A stretch of DNA of 64,000 bases from Hypomyces perniciosus (taxonomy: Eukaryota > Ascomycota > Sordariomycetes > Hypocreales > Hypocreaceae): the NCBI GenBank assembly GCA_008477525.1, contig SPDT01000004.1:1674001-1738000 (forward strand), read 5' to 3'. The notes beneath the pieces are model-generated. The model had not been told where the DNA came from, did no database searches, and saw nothing but the letters and a program-made list of their open reading frames with translations. A program made the translations under genes and the position numbers. Positions 51,351 through 62,220 of this stretch are shown here, piece by piece; positions within the stretch are counted from its first letter, which is position 1; each line of letters opens with the position of its first letter.

Positions 51351-53134
51351 CTAGTATCTACCATTACGTTGTGCCTCCATGTCATATCCATAAGCAGCCC
51401 CGGGCTGGCCCTGCGAGGCCCCCCGATAGCCATAAAAGTTCTGACGGGGCGGTTGCCTGCTTTGCTGTATCCCCGATCGCTCATAATAATTCCCAATTGG
51501 TTGCGTTTGTGCCGTCATGGACCTCTGAGGAGGATATTGGGGTCCTCGGAAGGGGGCTTGATTTGTTGAACTTCTGGTGAGTTGTCGGGGTGCGCCGAAC
51601 GAGCGAACAGACGGTGCTATACTGGATTGGGCGTCTGGATTATAGGTTCCATGATCCCAGGATGTAGGCATTTGCCTGTTGTAGTCATCGATGGTTCGGG
51701 ACATGGGCGGTCCGCCCCGGGGAGCATATGGTGGCCCGGCTTCCGGGTTCATGGGCACCGAGCTTTGCATCATTGGCCGGGGAAGGGATGAACTGGATTC
51801 GTTTCTTAGGCGGTCCATGTCTGGCCGGGGTCCATAGCTCCGTTGAGAGTTTGTCGTATCACGTCTCTGTGGAGGTGGCATATTGGAGTCGATTCCGCGA
51901 CACATAAACTCGGGCGATTCTGATCTTCCGCGTCCCATCTCGGCTGCAGAACTAACAAGGGGAGCTCGGGACGAGTAAGTCGAGGAAGTCAAGTTTGAGG
52001 TCACAGTCCCAGTCCGGGAGGCTACCGGACGCTTCCAATCCATAGTATTCACACCATTTCCTGGCGTTCTTGGATGCGAGCTGTATGCGGGTGGAGGAGG
52101 CACGATTCCCTTTTCTTGAACCAAGTCGACATTTGGCAAAGTTGGAAGTGTAGTATCCGGATGTATATCAACCTTCTCCCCACTCATTGCTGCCTTCATC
52201 CTCTCGGTCTGACCTTTGGCAAGTGCCTGATTGACCGTCTTGGTTACGATCTTGAGGAGTGCCTTGTTAACCTTGCGCTCACAGTAGCCAGTGAGTCCTC
52301 CATCTGCGCGTGGGATCCAATGGAAGAGGAAGAATAAGTAGAAGAGAGTGGCGGTGATGATATACAGGGCTGAGAAGATCCAGATAACGAGTGTAAAGCA
52401 CATGCCTGACAGGATAAGGGCTTGTCGGTAGTCTTCCTCTGCCAGCGTCTTAATATTGTTGAAGAACCCGGAAATGGAGCCTTCAAAAGTGGCCGAGGTG
52501 GGAGCAAGCTTCGCGAGATATACCGATCTGAGTGTCAGCGCATTCACGACTTGGCGTGGTCCCATGCAGAAAATAACGCGGATCCATGCTATGGAAGAAT
52601 CAGCAATGAAGGAGGAAAGGAGGCATCACAGGTCGTCCCCATACCTTGGAACTGAAAGTAGGTAAACAAAGCCACATATTCGGCACCCTTCTTTCCCCTC
52701 GTGAGTTCAGTAAAGACCAGGAATCTCTTGTATCCTTGGCCTGATCCGAGACGGATCGACTGCCACCGCACAGCTAAACTATCGAGGTAACAGTCCGCAA
52801 CATTGCCCCGCTTGATGATGCGAGCGGCACGGATGCCCTCGTATATGAGATTGACAAAGGACAAGAGGATACAGACAGAGAAAATCCATTTCGATATGTA
52901 GAAGGGTATGGCTGGCTCGATCTTGGACGACCATCTGTTGAACACGAGAAGCTGGACGGCGGTAAAACTATCGACTCCGTAAACCGCAACGGATAAGATG
53001 AGAGAGAACCAGAGGAAGCCATAGGCGAAGGGAGGGCCACAGCCCTTGGTCTTGAAGTCGGCGAGGTTGATGTGATCCCATTTTTGGTCGACGAAGTTTT
53101 CGGTCTGTTTCTTGCGGTGGCTCAGACACCCCAT
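51351..53134 (-). CDS. KCH-type fungal potassium channel/transporter protein (Kch1/Prm6 family)
   Basis: Two exons, 53,134-52,645 and 52,588-51,351, separated by a 56-nt intron, give 575 residues. The N-terminus is MGCLSHRKKQTENF, then a WDHINLADFKTKGC segment that matches the family start. At least three hydrophobic spans follow: GFLWFSLILSVAVYGVDSF, ISKWIFSVCILLSFVNLIY and, in exon 2, LILSGMCFTLVIWIFSALYI running on to YLFFLFHW. The remaining about 350 residues are polar, rich in Ser, Pro, Arg and Gln, and probably a cytosolic regulatory tail. In yeast, Kch1 and Prm6 support low-affinity K+ influx at the plasma membrane linked to Ca2+ signalling in the pheromone response. Role by family, not shown here. 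An upstream in-frame ATG at 53,203 exists, but the family start favours 53,134. Confidence 0.8.
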
Positions 53135-54996
53135 TGTGTCACAAAGAGACGCGGCGGCCGAATCGAGAGGCCGAGTGGCACCAACAAACAAACACGCAAA
53201 CAAACAAACAAAGGAAGGGTCGAAAGCTTCAATATACCGAGCTCGTCAAGAGCGTCGTAGTGCGGGCCTGCCGACAGCACGCGTCGTTCCTCGCCTGCGA
53301 AGTTTGCGACGGTGCGTTTATCGCGAGAAGGAGTGGAAAGCCGCCAACTAGGTGGTGTTGGAGGCGAACAAACGAATGTCCAAGATTTCTTTTTGGTCGG
53401 AAAAATATTAATGGTGCGCGCAGCAAAGAAGTGTCTCCAGGACCACTCTGCGCACCAACAAGCGAAAGAAAAGGCCTTAGAAAACAGAGGGCGAGGCGAG
53501 CATGTCACCGTCGTCGTTCGAATAGTGTAAGTTTAGATCGGCCAGCGAATATCAACAAAGACGCAGAATGTATTGAGAATTCTCGAAACGGGCTGCCCGA
53601 GAAAAGCCAAGCAATGGATGGTAGGATTTCCGGTTTTTCTTGGCGTCGCAAAACCCCCGTCGAGGGTCTGTATCGAGATGGATGGGTGGAAGCAAAGGAG
53701 CGACTACTAGTTATTGTTGTTGCATGAGCTGGAATGAATGAATGAAAGGACTGGAGTCGGGTCTGCCTGACGAGGCGGCGCGTGATAATGGATGAAAGGA
53801 CAATGGTGATTTGGTTGCCCGAATGCGGATGATGATTGAGGGAGAGGTGATCCCCAAGCGCAAGGGAGGGCATAAAGCTATTAGGCCTACGGAGTACTCG
53901 TACTGCTCATAGAGGTGAGGGCGGCCATTGAAGGCGAGTGACAGCATGTCTTCGCATGTCTTAGCGCCGCCAGGCCCTGAACATGGCGTTTCCAATGGAG
54001 CATTGAAGAGCCTGGGGTTGGTTACAGACTGGCGGGAGCCCCTAGCCTCAGAACCCCTGTAGCGGTTGTTTTAGGCTCCCGCCCTGTTACAGGGAGGGGT
54101 TGGAGATCTGTACTCCGTAACCAGCACATCATTGGCATGGAGTGCCGCCAGGCCCCTTGAATGGCGATCCAATGAAGCGAGGAGAAGCAAAGATGACGGG
54201 TAGTGCGGCAGTGCGGCAATACGGGCATTTCTTTGCTTCCATGAATACGGAGTGAAGATGTACGGAGCACAATTGATATGTACATACCCTCCCTGAGCAA
54301 ATTGACTTCCAATAATGTTCTACTATTACTACTACTTACTACCTACTCGTAATTGACAGTACAATGCTGTGATCATTCACACGCTATTCCAAATCTCTTG
54401 TTACCTAGCCAAATTAACATCACATTTCCAGGAACGGCGCACCAATTCGGCCATCAATTTTCCTGGAACAAACTAGGCCCGATATCTACTAGTTTCAGCG
54501 TTATTGGCGGCTTTTTTGTGCGGAGGATCGTTATCTCCATCTCCCCCAGGCTGACATCCATTACTTTGAAACGCAACCATGAATGACATCAACTCCATCG
54601 CGCCACTTGATCGGATAAATAGTACGGCAATAATACGGCATGCTGTTGTTAATGGCGCTTTTTGCAAAGTTCCTATGTACGCATATCTTCATGGTGATAC
54701 AGTATAATATCCTTACAGTACCTTATTGGCAATGACTTGTTAGTCGGTCGGCTTCAATGCATTGATTCCAAAAGTCAAAATAGTTTCGAAAGTACCCCAA
54801 ACAAAGGAACGATACAAAGAAGTTTTTCCCCAAGAATAGACTCGAAACGACAAAAATAGCCATATACTTCTTTCTTTGTCTTCAAACAAAGAATGTCTGG
54901 CGCCGGCAAACCAGACTCTGTCCACATACAAGATAAACAGATGAACAAGATGGCGCTCATATCATCTCAAAACTTCCCATTCATCTTCTCCCTGCG
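53135..54996. other. Divergent intergenic region between the KCH gene and the kinase-like gene
   Basis: The large promoter region holds many overlapping chance frames and no domain. Ordered elements seen: a GGCGGGAGCC/GGCTCCCGCC hairpin at 54,031-54,083, a diverged direct repeat (about 53,966-54,007 and 54,144-54,178), and TACGGAGTA/TACTCCGTA motifs at 53,888 and 54,111. (A/C)n-like AAACAAACA text near 53,185 lies just upstream of the KCH start. Confidence 0.5.
54031..54083. repeat. GC-rich hairpin, 10-bp perfect stem
   Basis: GGCGGGAGCC at 54,031-54,040 pairs with GGCTCCCGCC at 54,074-54,083 across a 33-nt loop. It lies in the intergenic region between divergent genes and may be a MITE relic. 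Confidence 0.75.
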
Positions 54997-56411
54997 ATGC
55001 CCGAACAGCATCCCGTAGCTGGAATGTCGTCTGACCAGTCTCTCCCAACGTCTGACTTCCAGCTCCTCAGCAAGATCGATGAAGGGCTCTGGTTCGCCAC
55101 CAAACGAGATGACTACCGCAGTCCGAAATATCTTGCCCAATGGATCGGCCATTTCAACGCCCCTGGTACCACGGAGGACCAAGACGAAGGAGAAGCACTG
55201 CCCAGCGAAGTTGGCCTCGCGTTCCATGATTTGATGTATCTCTTCAATCAAGCGCCCGTCATCGCCCAGATCTTCAATCATGAAAACATCATCTCCATCG
55301 TCGGCCACATCCAAACGAGGCCCGTCGTGGACCAGAGACTCAACCGCAGGAAGGACTACATCGTCTGGGACTTTTGCGACGCAGCCAATCTCAGTGCCTT
55401 GTTCCAGGACAACCCATACCAGACGCCTTCGTACTATCTCCCCGAATCCCTGTGTTGGCATGTCCTCACATCACTCATGCGGGCGGTGACATATCTCCAC
55501 GACGGGAAGCGTCTCTTCTTCGACCCGGTCTTTGAGTCACAAGAGCCTAGGAAATGGCTTCCCGTGGACTATGACTGGAACCCGATTCTGCACCGGGCTA
55601 TTGAGCCTAGGAACATCTTTTTCCAGCATCCTCGTGGCATTGAGGTGTGGCTTATGCAAGCTTGGCAACTTTGAACACGCCGCTGTAACTAATCACATCA
55701 TAATTCCCGGTGAAAGGCAGACGGATAATGATACAGACAGCTCTTTCAGCATCGCTATGGCTCCTCACAGAAATTCGAAGCCATTGGAACATACACGGGC
55801 TGATATGGATAGGGATACAAAGAGCTTCACAGCTGTATGTGTTCTGCTATTAACATGTCACTCTCAGAGCACAAAACTAATACAGAGCCCAGGAGAACCG
55901 GCCGTATACACTCGCTGACGAACTGTGGTCCATCGGCAGCGTCGTCTTCACCATGATGACCGGACAGCAGCCAATTCTCTACTGCCCCAAGTACGGGAAC
56001 TGCAGCCACATCACAACCTGCAGCAGAGGCGGCTGTCTCCACGTCACCGCCGCCGAGAAGGGCTGCAACTGCGCCATGGGCGGGTGCGAACACATCCCCC
56101 AATGGCGCTGCACTCACGAGGTCCACGCACTGAACCGCCCGCGTCACCAGGATTGCCAGGGGCCGGTCATCAATATCGATACCCACCTGATACGCGCGCG
56201 CTACTCGTGGCGGCTCCGGAAACTGGTCAAGGACTTGCTGGACTGCGACCCGCAGAACAGGGTGCGTATATCCAAGGTGCTGCCGTTTACGAAGCTGGTG
56301 GAGGAGCACTATCGCGAGTGGAGAGAGGAGACGGAGGAGGGGATGTCGTATCGGGATATTGAGGATGACATGATGGCGAGGTGGGAGGCGCAGAGGAAGA
56401 TGCAGGAGTAG
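54997..56411 (+). pseudogene. Kinase-like (pseudokinase) gene with apparent frame disruptions
   Basis: From the ATG at 54,997 a clear protein runs to about 55,640: KYLAQWIGHFNAP, DLMYLFNQAPVIAQIFNHEN, DYIVWDFCDAANLSALFQDN, AVTYLHDG and ILHRAIEPRNIFF. The last is an HRDxxxxN loop in which the catalytic Asp is Ala (about residue 201). The next motif, CKLGNFEHAAV, stands at the DFG position as GNF and is found only in another reading frame, with no intron long enough to join them. It therefore needs a net one-base gain or two-base loss near 55,640-55,655. A further exon from 55,886 (NRPYTLADELWSIGSVVFTM to KMQE at 56,411) also fails to join in phase with the preceding GT-AG intron (55,835-55,885). 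It resembles expanded, diverse kinase-like families of moulds. It is probably a pseudogene; sequencing error is the alternative. Confidence 0.6.
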
Positions 56412-57014
56412 AAGGATTACTGCCATCTTACGAAGTACATCATGAATACTTCGTACGAAGTAGACACAGCCTGTTAATTTATAAAAAGAACTTGTGCCCA
56501 ATCACAGAATCGAGCTCATGCAAGTCATTTTGAAGCGGTATTTTCGTTGCCAAACGGCTCCCATGGCCCGCCCAGATGGCGCTAGAACCAAAAGAAGCCA
56601 GCTGGAAAGCCGAGCGAATAGGCGCGGAACGCGGGAGCAATCCGGACCATCTCTCTCCCCCCAACTAAACTGAACTGAACTGAACTGAAGATGTTGTGCC
56701 ATCCATTTGCATTTGCAACATCTGCTGTCTGATCTCGTGCACACCATTTGGCCATCTGCTCCCGCAAACGTCCCGCGAGCAAATCGCTGGCTGACGTACG
56801 AAGTAGTAGTACTGGTGACACGATAATATCCGCGGCCTATATTATTACTTACTCCTCTTACGAAGTACTCCGTACCACTCAGCTGTCCGCGTCCTCCTCT
56901 TCTCCCTCTTCCGCTTCTCTCTCCTCCACAACCTCGACCACCTCTTCTCCATCTCTCTCTGCTCTACCTCTCTCTATTCTACTCTGCCTCATCTTCACAC
57001 ATACTGCTGCACCA
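56412..57014. other. Intergenic region with palindromic motif
   Basis: Between two plus-strand genes. A perfect 16-bp palindrome TACTTCGTACGAAGTA lies at 56,447-56,462, close to the end of the kinase-like gene, and TACTCCGTA is at 56,866. The CT-rich tract from about 56,880 to 57,000 is the leader or promoter of the following gene, a usual feature of fungal promoters. Confidence 0.55.
56447..56462. repeat. Perfect 16-bp palindrome
   Basis: TACTTCGTACGAAGTA reads the same on both strands. A half-site with the same core (TTACGAAGTAC) lies 18 bp to the left and another (TTACGAAGTACTCCGTA) at about 56,858-56,874. It could be a regulatory site or part of a short repeat. Confidence 0.7.
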
Positions 57015-57767
57015 ATGTCCATCCCAACCACCGCAACGCCTCCCCTCCTCCTCACCAAACGCCTCAACGCCTTTCTCCACGCCCACCAAACCGCCCATCT
57101 GCCAACTCTCCTCCTCACCACCACCCACGGCAAACTCCTCGCCCACGCCAGCTCTCTCCCCGTCTCCGTCCTGCGCACTCACGCCACTGTCGCCGCCTCC
57201 CTCCTCGCCATCCACACCTCCTCCTCCGTCGCCATACCCACCGCCCTTCCCGGCTCGCGCACCCCCGAGCCCATCAGCAGCTCGCCGCCCATCAGCGAGC
57301 GCGACGACGACGACGACGACGACCATGGCTATGACCACGACGAGGAAGATGACCGCGCTCGCGCCGCTGCTGCCGCGGAGAGGGCCTCGCAGCAGAGGAG
57401 GAACACCATCAAACCCGTGACTATAACCGTCCAACTCAGCGACGGAACCGTCATCATCCGCCGCCTAAAATGCGGGCTTCTCTTCGTCTGCGTTGGGCCC
57501 TCTGCGGCAACACATAATGCGCAGGATCTGCTACTACCACTACACCCTACGCACCACCACGAAAATGGCGACACGCTCGGAGTGGGCAGTCCCAGCGAGG
57601 TCGAGAGTCTGATGAGCACGGGCGCACAAACGACGTCCAGTCTCGAGAGTGCAAGCCATGCGCCTGTAGTTGCTATGAGGAGACACGCAGCCGAGTTGGC
57701 GAGGTGGTTGGACGAGAAACTAGGAACGCTCAAGGTTCCCGAGGAGGGCATTGGTGTCGTGGAGTGA
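57015..57767 (+). CDS. Roadblock/LAMTOR2-like protein with acidic insertion
   Basis: A single exon of 250 residues from the ATG at 57,015. The N-terminal helix and first strands (LLLTKRLNAFLHAHQ, LPTLLLTTTHGKLLAHAS, HATVAASLLAIH) and the C-terminal strands (TITVQLSDGTVIIRRLKCGLLFVCVG, then AAELARWLDEKLGTLKVPEE) resemble a roadblock/LC7 fold as in LAMTOR2, a scaffold of the Ragulator/EGO complex that anchors Rag GTPases for TORC1 signalling at the vacuole. The fold is split by an insertion (about residues 75-130) with a run of Asp and an Ala-rich stretch. The frame remains open for 89 codons upstream (from 56,748), but that part is CT-rich leader-like text, so the internal start is preferred. 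The assignment rests on fold pattern only. Confidence 0.62.
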   Translation: MSIPTTATPPLLLTKRLNAFLHAHQTAHLPTLLLTTTHGKLLAHASSLPVSVLRTHATVAASLLAIHTSSSVAIPTALPGSRTPEPISSSPPISERDDDDDDDHGYDHDEEDDRARAAAAAERASQQRRNTIKPVTITVQLSDGTVIIRRLKCGLLFVCVGPSAATHNAQDLLLPLHPTHHHENGDTLGVGSPSEVESLMSTGAQTTSSLESASHAPVVAMRRHAAELARWLDEKLGTLKVPEEGIGVVE

Positions 57768-58239
57768 GAGCAGAAGCGGAAGGGAAAGGGGGGAGCATGG
57801 AATCATAGGCAAGGTTCCAACAAAAGGCATTTCAGGTGGCGTTAAAAGGATGACTTTTTATTTCTTCCCATGGTCAAAAAGTTGTAGAATTAGATATTTA
57901 ATGTTCAGGGCGCTCGGGATTAGATACCAAAAAAGACGAGAGGGACTAATGACGGAACACATGTCCCCAATGTTTGTCCATAATCAGTGAGTCTCCAGAT
58001 ATATCTGGTTGTCCTATTATTACAACATATCAACGCTATGTGGAATCTATACACTCTATGTTACTGCCATGCCCGACCTCCAGCCAATGTTGCCATAATA
58101 CTCGCTTGTTCCATTCCAGCAAAGTTGAAAATAAAAATAAATAAAAAATGCCTCGGAGGGCACACCCCTTGAACGCCGTCAAATGCAGACAAACTAGCCG
58201 TAAAGAGAGTCGGCGTAGAGAAAGCATCCCCCGTCATTA
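57768..58239. other. Convergent intergenic region
   Basis: It lies between the 3' ends of two convergent genes. No gene or RNA seen; A-rich stretches such as AAAATAAAAATAAATAAAAA near 58,127 may serve as polyadenylation signals for either transcript. Confidence 0.5.
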
Positions 58240-60279
58240 TTACTCAATACTCATACGCATGATACCGTCATTGGTGTCGACCATGCCCTGGAGACCTACT
58301 CTCCCTTTTCTGCTCACCTGTCCCGTTGAGCCCGACGGCGGATAAGCCGGAGTTCCGCTTATACTGCCCGAGTCGCTTTGTCCGCTGCTTCCCCTATCAC
58401 CGCCCGTGCTCCCCGGTCGCGACCCCCAGAGCACTGAGTCACGCTGCATGGGGCTCTGCACTATAGGCGAGTTGTGGACGCTCATCCCGGGGCTCACTGC
58501 TCTGCGCTTGAAGCTGGTCGGATCAAAGTCATCGTCTCGGCGGCGCTTATTATTTATTCGACGTGTAATTTCTGCTGCGCTGGGAGGGTGGGCGCCTCCA
58601 CTATAAGATCCCTGCGAATTGTGAGCTTCTCGGGCTTCTCCATGACCGTAGGCCGGTGTGCGTACCTGAAAACCAGCCTGGCCCAACGAAGGCGAGTCCA
58701 TGATGGCATCTTCGCTCGAGGAGCCTCGAGGGAGGAAAGCCGGAGGTGGAGGTGGCGTTCTAGCACCACCCATGCTGCTAGACTCGGAAAATGTATCCCA
58801 GAACTGCTTTCCTTTGGAGTTCTTTATAGCATGTTGCTTGAAGCTACTTGATAGACCCGTAGACAAGTCGCCCATTATATCCTCTCCTGGAATGTCATCC
58901 AAGGACTCCTGGTTGGTCAAATTGGGTGAGGATTGTGCAGTTGTGTTGGCATTGGAGTCGAGTCCGACGGGTGGGAAGCGAGGCTCAAGATCCATATCGC
59001 TCTCTCGTACTTGCTTGACAATCTCAGCTTCCCTTATAAACTCGGCCTCAGCCGGGGATCCCTCCTCAGCAAGGGCTGCTCGTATACGGGCAAACGTCTT
59101 TGTCTTGGGCTACACTTTGTCAGCATCACACTGTTTATTTGGCACGATAGCATAGTCAAGCAAACTCACCAGAAGATTACCACGTCGGGTAACAGCTCGT
59201 CGTATTACGCCCCTCTGTGCCTCCCCACTGACTCCGTCAACATCGCTCAACGGTCGCCCATTCTCATCCGTTTCGCCTGACGAGATGTGCAGTTGGTTTG
59301 CCTGCCAACTAATGCTCTCCCTCCTCGCACGAGCCGCTGCAGAGCTGCTGGGTGGTGACCTGGAATGCGCGGCCGGATTGAGACTGAATCCAAGACCTAG
59401 AGCGCGTGTCTTCTTCTTCGACTGTTTGCGTGGCCGTTGTCGTTGCTGGAAGCTCATGAGGCTACTCATGGCTGGTGAGCCAAATGGTCCACTATTCACC
59501 CGCTGTCCCCTTGAAAAGCCCGTCTTAGATACCTGGGGCGTTGTCACATAAGACTCATCCATATCGTCGTCCATGATATCATCATCGTCTGAGGAGCTCG
59601 ACAAATCCGACCCCATGGCATGCGTGCTTCCAAGAGAACTGCTGACATTCATCTTCTCCTGGTTTCCCATCATTGACCACAGTGACGTCGATGTATGCTC
59701 GGCGCCTCCATATTCGCTCCTCCGAGCTGGGATGTTCATCGCCCGGTTGCTGATGATGGGAGACGAGCCCGGGGAGGGCTGCTCGGCCAGGATCGAGTGG
59801 TGGAGGCTGGTAGCTGCCCGCGAAAAGTCGAGGCCGCGAGAGCGGCGCGGAAGAAGGTTGGTCGGCGAAGCGTAGATCTGGGAGTGGTCGAGCTTTGGCG
59901 ACAACGGCGCAGGTTTGATGTAGGCGTTTGAGGAGGCGCCGGGAGGAGGGGTGAACTGGCGAGGGGGCATCTGCAGCGAGAGACCCTTAAAGTCGGCACG
60001 TCGCGGCGTAACGGGTTGCGACAGGTCCCTAAGGTTGCTATCATCCTTTGACGTCTTCCTTGACGCTTCGACAATGCGCGGCGAGGGAGAGAGTTTTGAA
60101 GGCGTGCCACCACCGTCGGACATGGACCGTGTCTTGGTCACCATGGGCGACCTGACCTGGGCGGTTGTAGACGCGGCATCACCACAATCACGCCCCTCAT
60201 GACCATCGTGAATGCCTTCACTATCCATCACCACTGCCTCGTCAACGGGGACGCCGACTAGGTGCCTCGGCCTCTCCAT
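58240..60279 (-). CDS. Uncharacterised Ser/Pro-rich protein with a conserved basic core
   Basis: Two exons, 60,279-59,170 and 59,109-58,240, with a 60-nt intron, give 659 residues. Most of the protein is low-complexity and probably disordered (Ser, Pro, Arg-rich). Acidic DSSDDDDIMDDDMDES-like text lies at about 220-240, and a basic patch KQSKKKTRALGLGFSLNP follows. The intron splits the most conserved-looking segment: RRAVTRRGNLL (about 360-370) joins PKTKTFARIRAALAEEG and EFIREAEIVKQVRESD (about 371-410). The C-terminal half has further (S/T)P sites and RRRDDDFDPTSFKRRAVSPG-type basic text suggesting a nuclear, kinase-regulated protein. I do not recognise a named family. Confidence 0.75.
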
Positions 60280-61303
60280 CGTGTGCTTATTTTCGGCTCT
60301 GGACTGGCGCCAGCTAGATCAATGCGTGCCTAGTCGTCGTTTCGGTTTCGGGGTCGGGGCGCAAGTGACGTCTCGTCTCGTCGTCGATATTGTTCAGGTG
60401 GATCTCGCCATTAACTATTTCGATTTATGCTCATATGCAGTAGCGGAATGCCTGACCGACGCCACAGCCCATTACTATACTGCAAGTCGAGGCATCAGGA
60501 AGCATAAATGGCGAAAGGAACAGGGAAGATGAGGGGCTCGTGTCCGGCGGCTATAGATGTACCAGAGAAGGCTGAACAGCAGAGGGCGCTGCTCTGTGAT
60601 GTGCTGAATACGCACCGCGATTGGACTCTCAGTGGCTCGAAGGCACGAGATTGGCGCTGTAACACTGCCGAAATAGCGGCCCACCATCCGCATTTACTTT
60701 AAAAATGCCCCGCCTTGCGGATCCCTTAGCGTGTTGAAGTTTCCATTTGATGTTCTTTGTTTAAGCTACCCTAAACTATAATTTGGAAGAAGGGAAAAAC
60801 TCTCTTTCCGGATGAATCTGTTGTGTGAACGATTAGTAGTAGATATGAGATACTTTGGCTAGATTCGTGAGCTACGATAAACGGCGCTCCGTACCCCGTG
60901 GGATGTGTACGCCATACGAGTCTCTATGAATAAGTCAACACTGAATTAGCTCGGCTACAAAAACCTGCACAAAGCATTTCCAAAGTTCCAGCTTAGGCAG
61001 GCACCAAATAACTAGCGTCCGGGGTACAAGGAAACATTGAAGAATTCCTACGGTAGAATAAGAGCTTGAATAGAAGCAAGAAGGAGGCATAAGGTGTCAC
61101 GAGATATGTGTCACGCGACCTCACCAGTCATTAAAAAATGAAGGAATAAGATGCTGAATGATGGATGGCATTAACATTAATATTGGAAACAACATATCTA
61201 GACCCAGAATAGCCAAGGCCAAAAAAAAACATCAAAACCAAAAATCAGACCGAGATGCAAAAAAAGAACCGCCTTGACATCTCAAGCTGGTAGTATAGGA
61301 AAA
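60280..61303. other. Intergenic region, no gene seen
   Basis: Upstream region of the minus-strand Ser/Pro-rich protein gene, then sequence leading to the tRNA. Short frames overlap on both strands without domains. AAAA at 61,300-61,303 is TTTT in the tRNA sense, a Pol III terminator directly after the tRNA 3' end. Confidence 0.55.
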
Positions 61304-61401
61304 GCCCGATGCGGGGGTCGAACCCGCAACCTTGAGATATCGCCACATCAGAACGTGTGTCTCGTAAGAGTCTCACGCTCTACCGATTGAGCTAACCGGG
61401 C
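61304..61401 (-). tRNA. tRNA-Lys(CTT) with intron
   Basis: The minus strand folds as a tRNA: acceptor GCCCGGT with ATCGGGC, D arm GCTC/GAGC, anticodon arm TGAGA-CTCTTAA-TCTCA with anticodon CTT, and T arm GCGGG-TTCGACC-CCCGC. An intron of about 26 nt interrupts the loop one base 3' of the anticodon, the canonical position for eukaryotic nuclear tRNA introns. The mature tRNA is 72 nt before CCA addition. A TTTT terminator follows immediately. It reads AAG codons in cytosolic translation. Confidence 0.97.
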
Positions 61402-61674
61402 GATTGACCAGTTGAGCTCCAAGGCGGCTGTCTTGTTGTTGGGATGCTGCGAGTTATTTTCTCTTAAGAGTCCCAAACATTCCAAGCATTGATATTAGTG
61501 GCGTGGAGTGCAGAAAATTCATCCCTGTCGTGAGCCAATGAGGGGTGATTGGAATTCAGGCCTTGACCCCGCAACACCCCTCTTAGCCCCTCCCTTGTGG
61601 TGAGTTACTCCGGAAATACTCCGCTTCATGGAACTGTACTTGACGGAGACATCGCTTGTAGATGGACGTTCGTC

Positions 61675-62220
61675 ATGCGGAGAGTTCGGTATAATGTGGC
61701 CACTTCACTAGACGGCTTCATAGCCTCGCCAAACGGTTCAACAAGCTGGATAGTCGAGGATGATAGTATCGACTTCGATGCGCTCTATGCCGAGTTTGAC
61801 GTGTTCGTCATGGGCCGCAAGACCTACGAAGTTATCACATCGTTTCAGTCCAATCCACTGGCCACGCGAACAAAGGAAAGTGTCCTTGTTGTGAGCCGGC
61901 AGATGAAACCAGAGGACTACCCGGATATTACCATTATATCCGGGCACTTTGTCGATGCGATTCGGCAAAGGAAGGCTGAGGAGGGGAAGGATATCTGGCT
62001 GATGGGGGGAGGGCAACTTGCTGGTCCCTGTCTCGAAGCCGGTCTGGTTGACTCCGTTGAGGCGGCTATCATGCCAGTGGTACTCGGTCAGGGTATTAAG
62101 ATGATTGCGGAACCAACTTCTGGTGGTGGCACATCATATCGACTTGAACTTGAGGGTGTGAAGGAGTTGAGCAAGAGTGGTATTCTGATGACCAGGTACA
62201 ACGTGTCTTATACTAATTGA
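61675..62220 (+). CDS. RibD C-terminal/dihydrofolate-reductase-fold protein
   Basis: A single-exon protein of 181 residues from the ATG at 61,675. It opens RRVRYNVATSLDGFIASPNG, the usual start of the RibD-C family, then has FVMGRKTYEVI (about 42-52), VLVVSRQM and IWLMGGGQLAGPCLEAGLVD followed by IMPVVLGQGIKMI. These are the NAD(P)H-binding and core strands of the DHFR-like fold. Members reduce pterin-like or pyrimidine substrates using NADPH, but many stand-alone fungal copies have unknown substrates, and no riboflavin deaminase domain is attached here. An in-frame ATG at 61,597 would add 26 residues not seen in the family, so the internal start is preferred. Confidence 0.88.
   Translation: MRRVRYNVATSLDGFIASPNGSTSWIVEDDSIDFDALYAEFDVFVMGRKTYEVITSFQSNPLATRTKESVLVVSRQMKPEDYPDITIISGHFVDAIRQRKAEEGKDIWLMGGGQLAGPCLEAGLVDSVEAAIMPVVLGQGIKMIAEPTSGGGTSYRLELEGVKELSKSGILMTRYNVSYTN

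Noticed and set aside
55827..56501. 224-codon minus-strand frame
   Set aside because: It is antisense to the last exon of the kinase-like gene, whose protein (NRPYTLADELWSIGSVVFTM) is the recognisable one.
45288..60279. A secondary-metabolite cluster around the methyltransferase
   Set aside because: The methyltransferase is clearly of the sterol type and the neighbours (F-box, KCH channel, kinase-like, roadblock) include no backbone synthase or P450.
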